A stretch of DNA of 64,000 nucleotides from Paracoccus tibetensis (GCF_900102505.1 NZ_FMVT01000001.1:124001-188000); one strand, 5' to 3'; shown: positions 31,453 to 41,730, counted from the stretch's first letter. Notes: generated from the letters alone by a model not told the origin. Translations and numbers: made by a program.

Positions 31453-33321
31453 ATGAAGAACAGCGACAACCCCGCCGACCCCTTCAAGAAGGCCCTGACC
31501 GAGGCGACGCGCGCCCTCTCGGGCGAGCACGAGCTGAACGTGACCTTCAGCGCCGACCCCTCCGGGGTCGCGGGCGACACGATGCGCCTGCCGCAGGTCA
31601 GCCGCCGCATGAGCCGGGACGAGGTGCTGCTGGCCCGCGGCACCGCCGACGCGCTGGCTATGAAGCTGCGCCACCACGACGCGGCCACCCACAGCCGCTA
31701 CGCCCCCGCCGGCCCCATGGCGCGCGAGCTTTACGAGGCGCTTGAGACGGCCCGCTGCGAGGCGCTTGGCGCCCGCGACATGCCCGGCGCGCTGTCGAAC
31801 ATCGATGCGCGCATCGGCGTAGAGGCTGAAAAGAAAGGCTATTCCCAGATCAAGGCGCCCGCCGACGCACCTCTGTCGGTGGCGGCGGGCTACCTGCTGC
31901 GCCAAGCCGCGACCGGCCGCGCGCTGCCCGCCGGCGCCCAACATGTCGCCGATCTCTGGCGCCCCTTTGTCGAGCAGCAGGCTGGCGGCGCGCTGGCCGA
32001 TGCCGATGCCGCGCTGGCCGATCAGGCCAGCTTCGCGCGCCTCTCGCGCCGGATCATCAGCGATCTCGGCTATGGCGACCAGTTGGGCGAGGACCCCGAC
32101 GAGCCCGAGGAGGACGAGGGCGACGAGAACGCCGAGCAGGACGAGGAGGCCGGCGACAACCAGGCCCGCGACCAGGACGACAGCGAGGACGCCGAGGCCA
32201 GCCCCGAACGCAGCCAGGAGCAGACGCAGGACGAGCGTCAGGCCCAGGTCAGCATGGACGACAGCTCGGACGAGGAATTCGCCGACGAGGCAGAGATGCC
32301 CGAGGCCGAGATGCCCCCCGACCAGCCGCCCCCGGTCAGCGAGGCCAGCGCCGAATACAAGGTCTTTTCCCAAGCATGGGACGAGGAAATCCGCGCCGAG
32401 GACCTCGCCGACCCGGCCGAGTTGGAGCGCCTGCGCGCCTATCTGGACAAGCAGCTCGAGCCTCTGCGCGGCGCAGTCAGCCGCCTTGCCAACAAGCTGC
32501 AGCGCCGTCTTCAGGCCCAGCAGAACCGCAGCTGGGAGTTCGACAAGGAAGAGGGCGTGCTGGATGCCGGCCGCCTTGCGCGTGTGGTGGCGAACCCGAC
32601 AACGCCGCTGAGCTTCAAGGTCGAGAAGGACACCGAGTTTCGTGACACCGTGGTCACGCTGCTGATCGACAATTCTGGCTCGATGCGCGGCAGGCCGATC
32701 AGCATCGCCGCGATCTGCGCCGACGTGCTGGCGCGGACGCTCGAGCGCTGCAGCGTCAAGGTCGAGATCCTCGGCTTCACCACCCGCGCCTGGAAGGGCG
32801 GGCAGGCGCGCGAGGCTTGGCTGGCCGGCGGGCGGCCCGCGCAGCCGGGGCGGCTGAACGATCTGCGGCACATCATCTACAAGCCCGCCGACGCGCCGTG
32901 GCGGCGAGTGCGGCCGAACCTTGGCCTGATGATGAAGGAAGGGCTGCTGAAGGAGAACATCGACGGCGAGGCGCTGGAATGGGCGCATCGCCGGCTGGTC
33001 AAGCGCGCCGAGGCGCGCAAGATCCTGATGGTCATCTCGGACGGCGCGCCGGTGGACGACTCGACGCTCTCGGTGAACCCGGCGAACTACCTGGAAAAGC
33101 ACCTGCGCGACGTGATCGCCATGGTCGAGAAGAAGCGCGCGGTCGAGCTGCTGGCCATCGGCATCGGCCATGACGTCACGCGCTATTACGGCCGCGCCGT
33201 GACCATCACCGACGCCGAGCAGCTGGCCGGCGCCATCACCGAGCAGCTGGCGGCCCTGTTCGACGCGGACCCGCGCAAGCGCGCGCGGGTGCTGGGCATG
33301 GGCTCGATGCGCCGTGGCTGA
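31453..33321 (+). CDS. cobT: Cobaltochelatase subunit CobT
   Basis: A 622-residue protein. The N-terminal domain is followed by a long Asp/Glu-rich linker (about residues 215-290), as in CobT and ChlD. The C-terminal von Willebrand A domain starts near 395 with the MIDAS motif [11 protein letters not shown] and continues through [14 protein letters not shown]. It pairs with CobS to form the ATPase motor of the aerobic cobaltochelatase. Its stop overlaps the next gene by 8 bases. Confidence 0.94.
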   Translation: MKNSDNPADPFKKALTEATRALSGEHELNVTFSADPSGVAGDTMRLPQVSRRMSRDEVLLARGTADALAMKLRHHDAATHSRYAPAGPMARELYEALETARCEALGARDMPGALSNIDARIGVEAEKKGYSQIKAPADAPLSVAAGYLLRQAATGRALPAGAQHVADLWRPFVEQQAGGALADADAALADQASFARLSRRIISDLGYGDQLGEDPDEPEEDEGDENAEQDEEAGDNQARDQDDSEDAEASPERSQEQTQDERQAQVSMDDSSDEEFADEAEMPEAEMPPDQPPPVSEASAEYKVFSQAWDEEIRAEDLADPAELERLRAYLDKQLEPLRGAVSRLANKLQRRLQAQQNRSWEFDKEEGVLDAGRLARVVANPTTPLSFKVEKDTEFRDTVVTLLIDNSGSMRGRPISIAAICADVLARTLERCSVKVEILGFTTRAWKGGQAREAWLAGGRPAQPGRLNDLRHIIYKPADAPWRRVRPNLGLMMKEGLLKENIDGEALEWAHRRLVKRAEARKILMVISDGAPVDDSTLSVNPANYLEKHLRDVIAMVEKKRAVELLAIGIGHDVTRYYGRAVTITDAEQLAGAITEQLAALFDADPRKRARVLGMGSMRRG

Positions 33322-34696
33322 GCTGCCCGAGGCGCTGGCCGGCCAGCTTCAGGCGCTGCTGGGACCGCGCTTCTCGACCGCCAGGGGCGACCTGGACCAG
33401 CACGCCCATTCGGAAAGCTTCCACCGCGCGCCTGCGCCGGATGCCGTCCTCTTCCCCGAAACGGCCGAGGAGATCGCCCAGATCCTGCCGGCCTGCGCGG
33501 CGGCCGGCGTGCCGGTCGTCCCCTGGGGCACCGGCACCTCGCTGGAGGGGCATGCGCTGGCGACGCAGGGCGGGGTCAGCCTCGATCTCAGCCGGATGAA
33601 CCGGGTGCTCGAGGTGCGGGCGGGCGACATGCAGGTGGATGTCCAGCCCGGCGTCACGCGCGAGGCGCTGAACCGCGAGCTGCGGGCGACGGGCCTGTTC
33701 TTCCCGGTCGATCCGGGGGCGGATGCCAGCCTCGGGGGCATGGCCTCGACCCGCGCCAGCGGCACCACGGCGGTGCGCTACGGCACCATGCGCGAGAACG
33801 TCCTGGCGCTGGAAGTGGTGCTGGCCGACGGCCGCATCATCCAGACCGGCACCCGCGCCGCGAAATCCAGCGCGGGCTATGACCTCACCGGGCTCTTCGT
33901 CGGCTCCGAGGGCACGCTCGGCGTCATCACCCGCCTGACCCTGCGCCTGCACGGCCAGCCCGAGGAGGTCGCGGCGGCGGTCTGCGGCTTTGACGACCTT
34001 GAGGCGGCGGTAGAATGTGTCACCGCGACGATCCAGAGCGGTATCCCGATGGCGCGGATCGAGTTCGTCGACGCGGCGACGGCGCGGGCCTTCAACCTCC
34101 ATTCCGGCGCCAGCCTGCCCGAGACGCCGCATCTGATGGTCGAGTTCCACGGCTCGCCCGGCGCGGTGCGCGAGGATGCGGCCCGCTTCGGCGAGATCGC
34201 CACCGAGTTCGGCGCGACCGGCTTTGACTGGGCGGCCAGCCCCGAGGACCGGGCGCGCCTGTGGCGGATGCGGCACGGCGCCTATCACGCCGCCTTTGCG
34301 CTGCGACCGGGTGCCGCAGGCGTCGTCACCGATGTCTGCGTGCCGATGTCGCAGCTGCCCGAAGCTGTGGCCGCCGCCGCCCGCGACATCGCCGAGGCGG
34401 GCATGATCGGCCCCATCGTCGGCCATGTCGGCGACGGCAACTTCCACTCGCTGCTGCTGGTCGATCCGGCCTCGGAGGCCGAGCTGACAGCCGCCAAGGC
34501 CATCGCGCGCCGCATGGCCGAGCGCGCGCTGGAGGTCGGCGGCACGATCAGCGGCGAGCACGGCATCGGCACCGGCAAGCGCGGCCTCATGGCGGCGCAG
34601 CACGGGGATGCCTGGCAGGTGATGGGCGCGATCAAGGCGGCGCTCGATCCCTGCGGCATCCTGAACCCCGGAAAGCTGGTGCCGGACCGGAACTGA
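33314..34696 (+). CDS. FAD-binding oxidase (GlcD / D-lactate dehydrogenase type)
   Basis: A 460-residue protein from GTG 33314. The PCMH-type FAD domain shows [20 protein letters not shown] and [20 protein letters not shown], then [20 protein letters not shown]. The C-terminal cap contains [15 protein letters not shown] and [16 protein letters not shown], with histidines that bind metal and substrate. It probably oxidises D-lactate, glycolate or another 2-hydroxyacid. There is no iron-sulfur subunit next to it, so it acts as a single subunit. It is translationally linked to cobT by overlap, possibly without functional meaning. Confidence 0.88.
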   Translation: MAELPEALAGQLQALLGPRFSTARGDLDQHAHSESFHRAPAPDAVLFPETAEEIAQILPACAAAGVPVVPWGTGTSLEGHALATQGGVSLDLSRMNRVLEVRAGDMQVDVQPGVTREALNRELRATGLFFPVDPGADASLGGMASTRASGTTAVRYGTMRENVLALEVVLADGRIIQTGTRAAKSSAGYDLTGLFVGSEGTLGVITRLTLRLHGQPEEVAAAVCGFDDLEAAVECVTATIQSGIPMARIEFVDAATARAFNLHSGASLPETPHLMVEFHGSPGAVREDAARFGEIATEFGATGFDWAASPEDRARLWRMRHGAYHAAFALRPGAAGVVTDVCVPMSQLPEAVAAAARDIAEAGMIGPIVGHVGDGNFHSLLLVDPASEAELTAAKAIARRMAERALEVGGTISGEHGIGTGKRGLMAAQHGDAWQVMGAIKAALDPCGILNPGKLVPDRN

Positions 34697-34748
34697 CCCC
34701 GGCGAGGTGGCGTTCGCTTGACAACCAACGAGTTGCAAGGAGGACGTC

Positions 34749-35102
34749 ATGTCCCACAACCACGAGCCGGAGCGCGCGGCGCGGCGGCACAAGCCTGCGA
34801 TCATCGCGATCGCGGTAGCCCTTCTGGCCGCCCTGCTCGCGTTCTGGGTGTTCCGCCCCGGCGTTCCCGAAGAGGGCGGCGACGGGCTGGCCAACACGCC
34901 GCCCCCCGCCGACATGCCGCTCGGCGATGCCGAAGGCCGCTCGGACACGACCGAACCGCCGGTGACGCCGGGCGCCAATACGCCTGCCGATGCCGGTATT
35001 CCGGCCGGGACGGTCGATCCCCCCTCGGGCGCGACGGCTCCGGGCGAGACGGCGCCCTCGACGGCTCCGGGCGTCGATCCGGTCACCGCGCCGCTGAACT
35101 GA
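34749..35102 (+). CDS. Small anchored protein with Pro/Thr/Ala-rich tail
   Basis: A 117-residue protein with AAGGAGG seven bases before ATG 34749. The N-terminus is basic and His-rich (MSHNHEPERAARRHKPA). One membrane helix is at about 17-36 (IIAIAVALLAALLAFWVF), followed by an extracytoplasmic tail rich in Pro, Thr, Ala and Asp without fold. No family is recognised. A terminator-like hairpin follows about 30 bases after the stop. Confidence 0.75.
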   Translation: MSHNHEPERAARRHKPAIIAIAVALLAALLAFWVFRPGVPEEGGDGLANTPPPADMPLGDAEGRSDTTEPPVTPGANTPADAGIPAGTVDPPSGATAPGETAPSTAPGVDPVTAPLN

Positions 35103-35132
35103 GGCACGCTGACCCGGAGGTTGTGCGATCAT

Positions 35133-35154
35133 CCGTCATCCCTCCTGACGGTTT
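35133..35154 (+). terminator. Terminator-like hairpin
   Basis: CCGTCA (35133-35138) and TGACGG (35146-35151) form a 6-bp stem with a 7-base loop, followed by TTTCGT. It separates the small anchored protein from the lysozyme gene. Confidence 0.55.
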
Positions 35155-35264
35155 CGTGACCTGGCTCATGCGGTGACACCGCCCGCTGTTCCTGAGATAA
35201 CGGCAACAATCATGCGCAAAGCATGGCGAAGCAAAGTCTCACGAACAGACAAGGGCGGGGCAGG

Positions 35265-36092
35265 ATGAACTATCTGGGAAAACTGGTGCTTGGCGCACTG
35301 GTGTTGGCGGTGGCCGTGGCATGTGCGCGGACACCGCCGCGCGGCGGTGGCGGGTATCCCCCCTCGGGCTACGGAGGCGGCTACCAGGTCGCGCCGGGGC
35401 CGGGCGCCAATCCCCAGCTAGGCGATCGCAAGCCGCATCCCTGGCGCAACGGCGCGCCCTACGGCCACGCGGTCCACGGCATCGACATCTCGCGCTGGCA
35501 GGGCGACATCGACTGGATGCAGGTCCGCAACGCCGGCATCAGCTTCGCCTTCATCAAGGCGACCGAGGGAGGGGACCATTCCGATCCGAACTTCCAGCGT
35601 TACTGGCGCCAGGCGGCCCAGGCCCGCATTCCCCGCGGCGCCTATCACTTCTACTACTTCTGCCGCACGGGCGCCGAGCAGGCGGCCTGGTTCATCCGCA
35701 ACGTCCCGCGCGAGGCGGGCTCGCTGCCGCCGGTCCTCGATCTCGAATGGACCAACTCGCGCAACTGTCCCCGGCGTCCCCCGGCGCACGAGGTGCAGCG
35801 CGAGGCCGAGATCTTCATGCAGATCGTCGGCCGCCACTACGGCCAGCGTCCCGTCATCTACACCACCGTCGATTTCTACCGTGAGAACCGCATGGGCCAG
35901 ATGAACGCCGAGTTCTGGCTGCGCTCGGTCGCGGACCATCCCAGTGTGACCTATCCGGGCCAGCGCTGGACCTTTTGGCAATACACCGGCACCGGCATCG
36001 TCCCCGGGATCAGGGGCGACACCGACATCAATGCTTTCGTCGGTTCGGCTGCGGATTGGGCGCAATGGTTGCAGAGACGCATGGTGCGGTAG
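35265..36092 (+). CDS. GH25 muramidase lipoprotein
   Basis: A 275-residue protein from ATG 35265. This start gives a textbook lipoprotein signal, MNYLGKLVLGALVLAVAVAC, with the acylated Cys at residue 20; an upstream ATG at 35223 would add 14 residues before it. A Gly/Pro-rich linker is followed by a GH25 domain: HGIDISRWQGDIDW (catalytic Asp), FIKATEGGDHSDPNF, and PPVLDLEW (Asp/Glu pair), ending in WTFWQYTGTGIVPGI. It cleaves muramic acid bonds in peptidoglycan. It is tethered to a membrane facing the periplasm. Confidence 0.9.
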   Translation: MNYLGKLVLGALVLAVAVACARTPPRGGGGYPPSGYGGGYQVAPGPGANPQLGDRKPHPWRNGAPYGHAVHGIDISRWQGDIDWMQVRNAGISFAFIKATEGGDHSDPNFQRYWRQAAQARIPRGAYHFYYFCRTGAEQAAWFIRNVPREAGSLPPVLDLEWTNSRNCPRRPPAHEVQREAEIFMQIVGRHYGQRPVIYTTVDFYRENRMGQMNAEFWLRSVADHPSVTYPGQRWTFWQYTGTGIVPGIRGDTDINAFVGSAADWAQWLQRRMVR

Positions 36093-36727
36093 CCCCGCGC
36101 CGCTGGCTGATGGTTGAGTTCGCGGCGCTCTACTTCGGCGCGCCGCTGGCCATCGCGCTGTTCCTGCCGCCGGGGCACCTCTTCACCGCGCTCGCGGTCT
36201 TCAGTCTGGCCGGGATGCTGCTTCTGTGGCTGACCGGCGGCTTTCGCTGGCGCAGCCTGGTGCGCGGCTGGCGCCGCATCCCTTGGCTCGAGGTGGCGGG
36301 CATCGCACTGGCGACGCTTGTCGCGGGCTGGGCCATCCTGTCCTGGACCCGGCCGGGATCGCTGTTCCTGCTGCTGCAGGCGCGGCCGGACTTCCTGCTG
36401 GTCATCTTCGCGCTCTACCCGATCCTCTCGGCCCTGCCGCAAGAGCTGATCTTCCGCCCGCTGTTCTTCCATCGCTACGGCGCCATCCTGCCCGCCGGCA
36501 AGGCGGCCATCGCGCTGAACGCCTTCGTGTTTTCCTTTGCGCATCTGATGTACTGGTCCTGGATCGTCGCGCTGATGACCTTTGTCGGCGGCTGGATCTT
36601 CGGCCGGGCCTATTTGCGCTACGGCTTCCCGGCGGCCTTTGTCCTGCACGCCGTCGCCGGCAACATGCTGTTCGCCGTAGGCATGGGCGCCTATTTCTAC
36701 ACCGGCAACGTGCAGCGCCCGTTCTGA
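36065..36727 (+). CDS. CPBP-family intramembrane metalloprotease
   Basis: A 220-residue protein with about six membrane helices. The start at ATG 36065 overlaps the lysozyme gene by 28 bases; ATG 36110 is the alternative, and neither has a strong ribosome site. The CPBP motif 1 reads PQELIFRPLFFHR (normally EExxxR; here the first Glu is Gln). Motif 2 is FSFAHLMYW, with the metal-binding His, and motif 3 is AAFVLHAVAGN. Related enzymes process CAAX proteins or bacteriocins. The altered motif may affect activity. Confidence 0.82.
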   Translation: MVAETHGAVAPRRWLMVEFAALYFGAPLAIALFLPPGHLFTALAVFSLAGMLLLWLTGGFRWRSLVRGWRRIPWLEVAGIALATLVAGWAILSWTRPGSLFLLLQARPDFLLVIFALYPILSALPQELIFRPLFFHRYGAILPAGKAAIALNAFVFSFAHLMYWSWIVALMTFVGGWIFGRAYLRYGFPAAFVLHAVAGNMLFAVGMGAYFYTGNVQRPF

Positions 36728-36787
36728 GCGGTTGACTTCCCCACGCGCCCGCTGTTTCTGCGGGGGCTGAACAAGTGGGGACCGATC

Positions 36788-38563
36788 ATGCACGCCTATC
36801 GCAGCCATACCTGCGGCGACCTCCAAGCCGCCCATGCCGGGGAAACCGTCCGCCTGTCGGGCTGGGTGCACCGGGTGCGCGATCATGGCGGCGTGCTGTT
36901 CGTGGACCTGCGCGACCATTACGGCATGACGCAGGTGCTGGCCGACAGCGACAGCCCCGCCTTCGCCGCGATGGAGAAGCTGCGCGCCGAGACGGTGATC
37001 CGCATCGACGGCCGCGTGAAGCTGCGCGACGCCGCGCTCGTGAACCCCAAGCTGCCCACCGGAGAGATCGAGGTCTACGCGACCGAGCTGGAGATCCTCG
37101 GCCCCGCGGACGAGCTGCCGCTGCCGGTCTTCGGCGATCAGGACTACCCCGAGGAAACGCGCCTCGCCTACCGCTTCCTGGACCTGCGCCGCGAAAGCCT
37201 GCACGCGAACATCATGCTGCGCTCGCGCGTCATCAAGTGGCTGCGCGACGCGATGTGGGGCGCCGGGTTCACCGAGTTCCAGACGCCGATCATCACCGCC
37301 TCCTCGCCCGAAGGGGCGCGCGACTTCCTGGTGCCCTCGCGCCTGCATCCGGGCAAGTTCTACGCCCTGCCGCAGGCGCCGCAGCAGTTCAAGCAGCTGA
37401 TCATGGTCGCGGGCTTCGACAAGTATTTCCAGATCGCGCCCTGCTTCCGCGACGAGGACCCGCGCGCCGACCGCTCGCCCACCGACTTCTACCAGCTCGA
37501 CCTCGAGATGTCCTTCGTTGAGCAGAAAGACGTCTTCGCGGCGATCCAGCCGGCGATCCAGGGCCTCTTCGAGGAGTTCGGCGGCGGCCGCCGCGTCGAT
37601 GCCGACTGGCCACTGATCCCCTATGCCGAGAGCCTGCTGAAATACGGCAGCGACAAGCCGGACCTCCGTAACCCCATCGAGATGCAGGTCGTCAGCGACC
37701 ACTTCCGCGGCTCGGGCTTTGCGATCTTCGCAAAGCTGCTGGAGCAGGAGGGGACCGAGGTTCGGGCGATCCCCGCGCCGACGGGCGGCAGCCGCAAGTT
37801 CGCCGACCGGATGAACGCCTTTGCGCAGGGGCAGGGTCTGCCCGGCATGGGCTATATCTTCTGGCGCAAGGCCGAGGATGGTTCGACCGAAGCCGCCGGC
37901 CCCATCGCCAAGGCTTTGGGCGCCGAGAAAACCGAGGCGATCCGGGTGCAGCTGGGTCTGGGCGAGGGCGACGCGGCCTTCTTCCTGGGCGGCAAGCCCG
38001 AGCAGTTCGAGGCGGTGGCCGGGCGCGCCCGCAACGAGATCGGACGCGAGCTGGGCCTCATCGACGAGAACCAGTTCAAGTTCGCCTGGATTGTCGATTT
38101 CCCGATGTACGAGAAGACCGACGACGGCAAGATCGACTTCAGCCACAACCCCTTCTCGATGCCGCAGGGCGGGATGGAGGCGCTGGCGGGCGATCCGCTG
38201 GCGGTCAAGGGCTACCAGTACGACCTCGCCTGCAACGGCTACGAGCTGATCTCCGGCGCCATCCGCAACCACAAGCCCGAGATCATGTTCAAGGCCTTCG
38301 AACTGGCCGGCTACCCGGCCTCCGAGGTGGAGAAGCGCTTCGGCGGCATGGTCAAGGCGTTCCGCTATGGCGCCCCGCCCCATGGCGGCTGCGCGGCGGG
38401 GATCGACCGGATCGTGATGCTGCTGGCGGACGAGCAGAACATCCGCGAGGTCATCATGTTCCCCATGAACCAGCGTGCCGAGGACCTGATGATGGGCGCC
38501 CCGTCCGAGCCCACCAACGAGCAGATGCGCGAGCTGCGGCTGCGCGCCCTGCCCAAGGAGTAG
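36788..38563 (+). CDS. aspS: Aspartyl-tRNA synthetase
   Basis: A 591-residue class II synthetase of the bacterial type. The N-terminal OB domain ([20 protein letters not shown]) binds the anticodon. Motif 2 includes [19 protein letters not shown], a GAD insertion domain lies at about 290-420, and motif 3 is [20 protein letters not shown]. The length fits the family. It charges tRNA-Asp, and in organisms lacking AsnRS also tRNA-Asn; the sequence alone does not settle this. It is probably monocistronic. Confidence 0.95.
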   Translation: MHAYRSHTCGDLQAAHAGETVRLSGWVHRVRDHGGVLFVDLRDHYGMTQVLADSDSPAFAAMEKLRAETVIRIDGRVKLRDAALVNPKLPTGEIEVYATELEILGPADELPLPVFGDQDYPEETRLAYRFLDLRRESLHANIMLRSRVIKWLRDAMWGAGFTEFQTPIITASSPEGARDFLVPSRLHPGKFYALPQAPQQFKQLIMVAGFDKYFQIAPCFRDEDPRADRSPTDFYQLDLEMSFVEQKDVFAAIQPAIQGLFEEFGGGRRVDADWPLIPYAESLLKYGSDKPDLRNPIEMQVVSDHFRGSGFAIFAKLLEQEGTEVRAIPAPTGGSRKFADRMNAFAQGQGLPGMGYIFWRKAEDGSTEAAGPIAKALGAEKTEAIRVQLGLGEGDAAFFLGGKPEQFEAVAGRARNEIGRELGLIDENQFKFAWIVDFPMYEKTDDGKIDFSHNPFSMPQGGMEALAGDPLAVKGYQYDLACNGYELISGAIRNHKPEIMFKAFELAGYPASEVEKRFGGMVKAFRYGAPPHGGCAAGIDRIVMLLADEQNIREVIMFPMNQRAEDLMMGAPSEPTNEQMRELRLRALPKE

Positions 38564-38565
38564 CC

Positions 38566-39300
38566 CTACATCTCGGCCACGCGGGCGAGGCGGTCATGCA
38601 CCATGCCGCTGAGCCGCGCGAGGTCGGTCGCCAGCGCGTTTCCTGCCTGATGATCGCGGGCGAGGGCGCTTGCAGCCTCTTCCAGCGCCGGATCATGGGC
38701 CGAGTGGGCGACTCCCGCCAGGAAGCGCGCGATGTAGTCGATGGCCGAAGTATCCTCGGCGCTGGCCAGGATCTCGGCCACATGGGCCAGGTCGTCGCGC
38801 AGGCCCGACTGGTCGGGCTGGATCATGTCGTCGGGCAGGATGCGCGGGCCGAACCCCGTCTGCTCGACCGGCAGGGCCGAGAGGATCGCCTGCTGGAAGG
38901 CCGCCAGACTCTCGATCGGCTTGGCTAGGAAACCGTCCGCCCCGGCCGCCAGCGCCGCCCCGGCGGCATCGGGATCGCCCGAGATGCCGAGGATCACAGG
39001 CACGCGGGGCTGGGTCTCGTGCATCTTTCGGATCAGGCCGGCGCCGTCGCCGTCGGGCAGGCCCAGATCGACGATCACCACCGCCGGCCGGTAGGTCTGC
39101 AGGTGCCGCGCCGCCGAGCGCAGGCAGTCGGCGCGGCGAATGCGCGCACCCGAGCGCAGGCAGAGCAGGCGCACCGCCTCGGACGCGAAGCGCGAGTCCT
39201 CGACCACCAGCACCGTCAGGCCAGTCAGGGGGCGGCGCGGCATGGACAAGCGCCACATCGGCAAGGGCTTATCGGCCTGGCTCTGCGTCTGCGTCAACAT
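38566..39300 (-). CDS. Response regulator with helical output domain
   Basis: A 244-residue protein from ATG 39300 (GAGGG seven bases upstream; ATG 39318 is possible). The receiver domain covers about residues 27-145: acidic pair LVVEDSRF, phosphorylation site VIVDLGLPDGDG, and lysine FLAKP. The C-terminal 90 residues are helical with two repeats of similar length and no DNA-binding or enzyme motif, perhaps an Hpt-like or partner-binding bundle. No histidine kinase is nearby. It converges with aspS, two bases apart. Confidence 0.8.
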   Translation of the reverse strand: MLTQTQSQADKPLPMWRLSMPRRPLTGLTVLVVEDSRFASEAVRLLCLRSGARIRRADCLRSAARHLQTYRPAVVIVDLGLPDGDGAGLIRKMHETQPRVPVILGISGDPDAAGAALAAGADGFLAKPIESLAAFQQAILSALPVEQTGFGPRILPDDMIQPDQSGLRDDLAHVAEILASAEDTSAIDYIARFLAGVAHSAHDPALEEAASALARDHQAGNALATDLARLSGMVHDRLARVAEM

Positions 39301-39429
39301 CTTCACACCCTCGTTCATCCGCTTTCCCGCAGTAGAGCCCCGAATCGCTAACGGCAGGTTAACCGAAGCGGTTTTCCTTTCGCCGGCCGCGCAAAGCGCG
39401 TAAAAAGCCGCCGTCGATGGAGGGCGCAG

Positions 39430-39834
39430 ATGATCGGACGGTTGAACCACGTGGCCATCGCAGTCCCGGACCTCGCGGCTGCGGCGGCTCAGTATCGCGG
39501 CACGCTCGGCGCCACGGTGCGCGATCCGCAGGACGAGCCGGACCACGGCGTCACGGTGGTCTTCATCGAGCTGCCGAACACCAAGATCGAGCTTTTGCAC
39601 CCTCTGGGACCGGACAGCCCGATCCGCAGCTTCCTGGACAAGAACCCCTCCGGGGGCATCCATCACATCTGTTACGAGGTCGAGGACATCCTTGCGGCGC
39701 GTGACAGGCTGAAGGCCGATGGCGCGCGCGTGCTGGGCACGGGCGAGCCGAAGATCGGCGCCCATGGCAAGCCGGTGCTGTTCCTGCATCCCAAGGACTT
39801 CAACGGCTGCCTCGTCGAATTGGAGCAAGTCTGA
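39430..39834 (+). CDS. mce: Methylmalonyl-CoA epimerase
   Basis: A 134-residue vicinal-oxygen-chelate protein: GRLNHVAIAVPDL with the first metal His, IELPNTKIELLHPLG, GGIHHICYEVEDI, and LFLHPKDFNGCLVELEQ with the metal Glu. It interconverts the epimers of methylmalonyl-CoA in propionate metabolism. It is coupled to the next gene by TGATG. Confidence 0.94.
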   Translation: MIGRLNHVAIAVPDLAAAAAQYRGTLGATVRDPQDEPDHGVTVVFIELPNTKIELLHPLGPDSPIRSFLDKNPSGGIHHICYEVEDILAARDRLKADGARVLGTGEPKIGAHGKPVLFLHPKDFNGCLVELEQV

Positions 39835-40103
39835 TGAACCTGACCGGTGGAATCGTCCTCTTCGCCTCGCTGTGGTTCCTGACGCTGTTCGTGGTCATGC
39901 CGATCGGCCAGCGCAGCCAGGCCGATGCGGGCGAGGTCGTTCTGGGCACGCACGAGGGCGCGCCGGCGGGCGTTCCGTGGCGGCGCAAGCTGGCGCTGAC
40001 GACGGCGATCACGGCGCTGATGTGGGCGGCGATCGCCTATGTGATCTTCAGCGGCACGATCACCCGCGCGGATATCGCGAATCTCGACCAGCTGATCCGC
40101 TGA
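39834..40103 (+). CDS. DUF1467 small membrane protein
   Basis: An 89-residue protein with two membrane helices, at about 3-23 (LTGGIVLFASLWFLTLFVVM) and 53-71. The start MNLTGGIVLFASLWFLTLFV and PIGQRSQADAGEVVLGTHEG are characteristic of DUF1467, which in alphaproteobacteria typically follows mce. Function is unknown. Its 3' end overlaps the convergent EI24 gene by 44 bases. Confidence 0.9.
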   Translation: MNLTGGIVLFASLWFLTLFVVMPIGQRSQADAGEVVLGTHEGAPAGVPWRRKLALTTAITALMWAAIAYVIFSGTITRADIANLDQLIR

Positions 40104-40776
40104 CGATCTGGAAGAGATGCGTGAAGGCCGCGGCCGCCAGCAGCGGCAGCGCGATGTTGACGATCGGGATCGTCAGCCCGATCGCCACCAGCACGCCCGT
40201 CGCCAGCACCTTGCCGGAATGGGCGCGCCGCAGATCATGCGCGCCGGCCTCGGAAAGGTGGCGGCGCGCGGCCATCTGGAAGAACTCGCGCCCCAGCAGC
40301 CAGCCGTTCAGCCCGTAGAACAGCACCGGCGCGAAGGGTCCGAGGAACGGCGTCAGCACCAGCGAGAGCAGCGCCACGCCCAGCACCGCCAGCACCACCG
40401 CGGCCGATTCGAGCAGCCCGTCGAAGAAGTCCAGCGAGGCGCCCAAGCGGTCCGGGTAGTGGATGCGCTCGACCGCCTCGGCGACGTTTTCCGCGAAAAG
40501 ACCGGCAAATCCGGCCGCGACCGGCGCCATCAGAAAGATGCTCAGCAGCGGGAAGAGGGCCAGCGAGCCCCAGGACAGAAGGGCGCCGAACTCGAGCTGG
40601 CCGAGCCAGGGCAGCGTGAGCCCGCCCGGCACCCACAGGCGCAGGAGCCAGAAGATCCCTGCCTGAAGCGCCGCGAAGAGCAGCAGCGTCAAGCCGACCC
40701 CCAGCAGCACGAGGCGCAGGACCTGCGGCCGCAGAAGGTCCTGCCAGCCCAGCAGCAGCGCGCGCAGCGGCGTCAC
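40060..40776 (-). CDS. EI24 domain membrane protein (CysZ-like)
   Basis: A 238-residue protein from GTG 40776, in GTGA overlap with the nitroreductase stop. Helices are at about 22-45, 65-90, 130-165 and 195-225. The stretch FAENVAEAVERIHYPDRLGA and the motif LLGREFFQMAARRH (Y/GREY-type) mark the EI24/CysZ family. CysZ carries sulfate in E. coli; the substrate of this branch is not known. It is probably co-transcribed with the nitroreductase and the small protein before it. Confidence 0.82.
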   Translation of the reverse strand: MTPLRALLLGWQDLLRPQVLRLVLLGVGLTLLLFAALQAGIFWLLRLWVPGGLTLPWLGQLEFGALLSWGSLALFPLLSIFLMAPVAAGFAGLFAENVAEAVERIHYPDRLGASLDFFDGLLESAAVVLAVLGVALLSLVLTPFLGPFAPVLFYGLNGWLLGREFFQMAARRHLSEAGAHDLRRAHSGKVLATGVLVAIGLTIPIVNIALPLLAAAAFTHLFQIVSGSAGRDSRYPRG

Positions 40777-41348
40777 GGCTGAAGCCAGGTGGTCTTGGCC
40801 GCGATGTCGGGGCGGGGGCGGTCGGGCGGCGCCGCCGTGCTGCTGCCGATATGGATCAGCCCGGCCATCATCTCGCCGTGTCCAAGGCCCAGATGCGCCT
40901 CGGCGAAGTCGCGGTTTGTCGCAGCGAAGCCGGTCAGCCAGCAGGCCCCCCAGCCCTCGGCCAGCGCCGCGTTCACGAGGCTGAGGCAGACGGCGCCGGT
41001 CGAGAGCTGCTGCTCCCAGAGCGGGATCTTCGCACTTTCGACAGGCGTGTGGATCACGGCCACCACGACCGGCGAGGCCAAAGCCGAGGCCGCCTTGTCG
41101 GCCGCCGCCTGGTCCTGGCCGTCGCGGAGGACCGCCGCATGCAGCAGCGGCGCCAGCCGGTCCAGCGCCGCCCGCTCCAGCACCACGAATCGCCACGGCT
41201 CCAGCTTGCCGTGATCGGGCACACGGGCGGCCAGCGTCAAAAGCCGCAGGAGCGATTCGCGGTCCGGTCCGGGCGCAGCGAGCAGCTTCGGCGGATGCGA
41301 GCGGCGGGCGGCGAGGAAGGCGAGGGCGGCGTCGTTCGCGGTGGGCAT
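40773..41348 (-). CDS. Nitroreductase family protein
   Basis: A 191-residue FMN enzyme: LAARRSHPPKLLAAPGPD (FMN-binding RRS), LAARVPDHGKLEPWRFVVL, then LVNAALAEGWGACWLTGF and GLIHIGSS. The pattern is close to YdjA-like nitroreductases. It reduces nitro compounds or quinones with NAD(P)H. It is coupled to the upstream small gene (TGATG) and to the downstream EI24 gene (GTGA). Confidence 0.88.
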   Translation of the reverse strand: MPTANDAALAFLAARRSHPPKLLAAPGPDRESLLRLLTLAARVPDHGKLEPWRFVVLERAALDRLAPLLHAAVLRDGQDQAAADKAASALASPVVVAVIHTPVESAKIPLWEQQLSTGAVCLSLVNAALAEGWGACWLTGFAATNRDFAEAHLGLGHGEMMAGLIHIGSSTAAPPDRPRPDIAAKTTWLQP

Positions 41349-41605
41349 CACAGGCCCTTTCCGTCGCGCTGCTCGAGGCGATAGTTCCCCTCGGGCAGGT
41401 TCAGCGCCAGCCGCAGCTCGGTCAGCTGGTGCATGGTGAAGACGACCCGGACCACCTCGTCGCCCTCGGGGCTCATCTGCTCGACCACGACGCGGTCGTC
41501 GAAGGACAGGATCACCACGTCCTCGTTCAGCGGACGCGTGTTCGGCTCGGCCTCGTCGATGAGGGTGATGACCGTGGCGTCGAAATCGTGTTCGATGGTG
41601 AACAT
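41348..41605 (-). CDS. Conserved small hypothetical protein
   Basis: An 85-residue, strand-rich acidic protein (IEHDFDATVITLIDEAEPNT, ILSFDDRVVVEQMSPEGDEV, ending LNLPEGNYRLEQRDGKGL). There are no cysteines, signal or membrane helix. It heads a three-gene leftward operon with the nitroreductase and EI24 genes. I recall it as a conserved protein of Rhodobacteraceae but know no function. Confidence 0.8.
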   Translation of the reverse strand: MFTIEHDFDATVITLIDEAEPNTRPLNEDVVILSFDDRVVVEQMSPEGDEVVRVVFTMHQLTELRLALNLPEGNYRLEQRDGKGL

Positions 41606-41730
41606 CGGGCTCTCCTCTTACTGGAGCCGACAATTGCGTGATCCGCCCCCGGGGGCAAGCCGCCGGGGTTTGCGCGGCGCGTTCCCGCAGGATAGGATAT
41701 TTGCCAAAAGCAGGGAACGAGGCGGGCGCC

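Noticed and set aside
30754-33171. Antisense frame of 805 codons covering cobT
   Set aside because: The plus-strand cobT has a full domain plan; the antisense product is low-complexity Leu/Gly/Arg without recognised features.
35951-38383. Antisense frame of about 810 codons over aspS and the CPBP gene
   Set aside because: It is contradicted by two recognised plus-strand genes and has no motif of its own.
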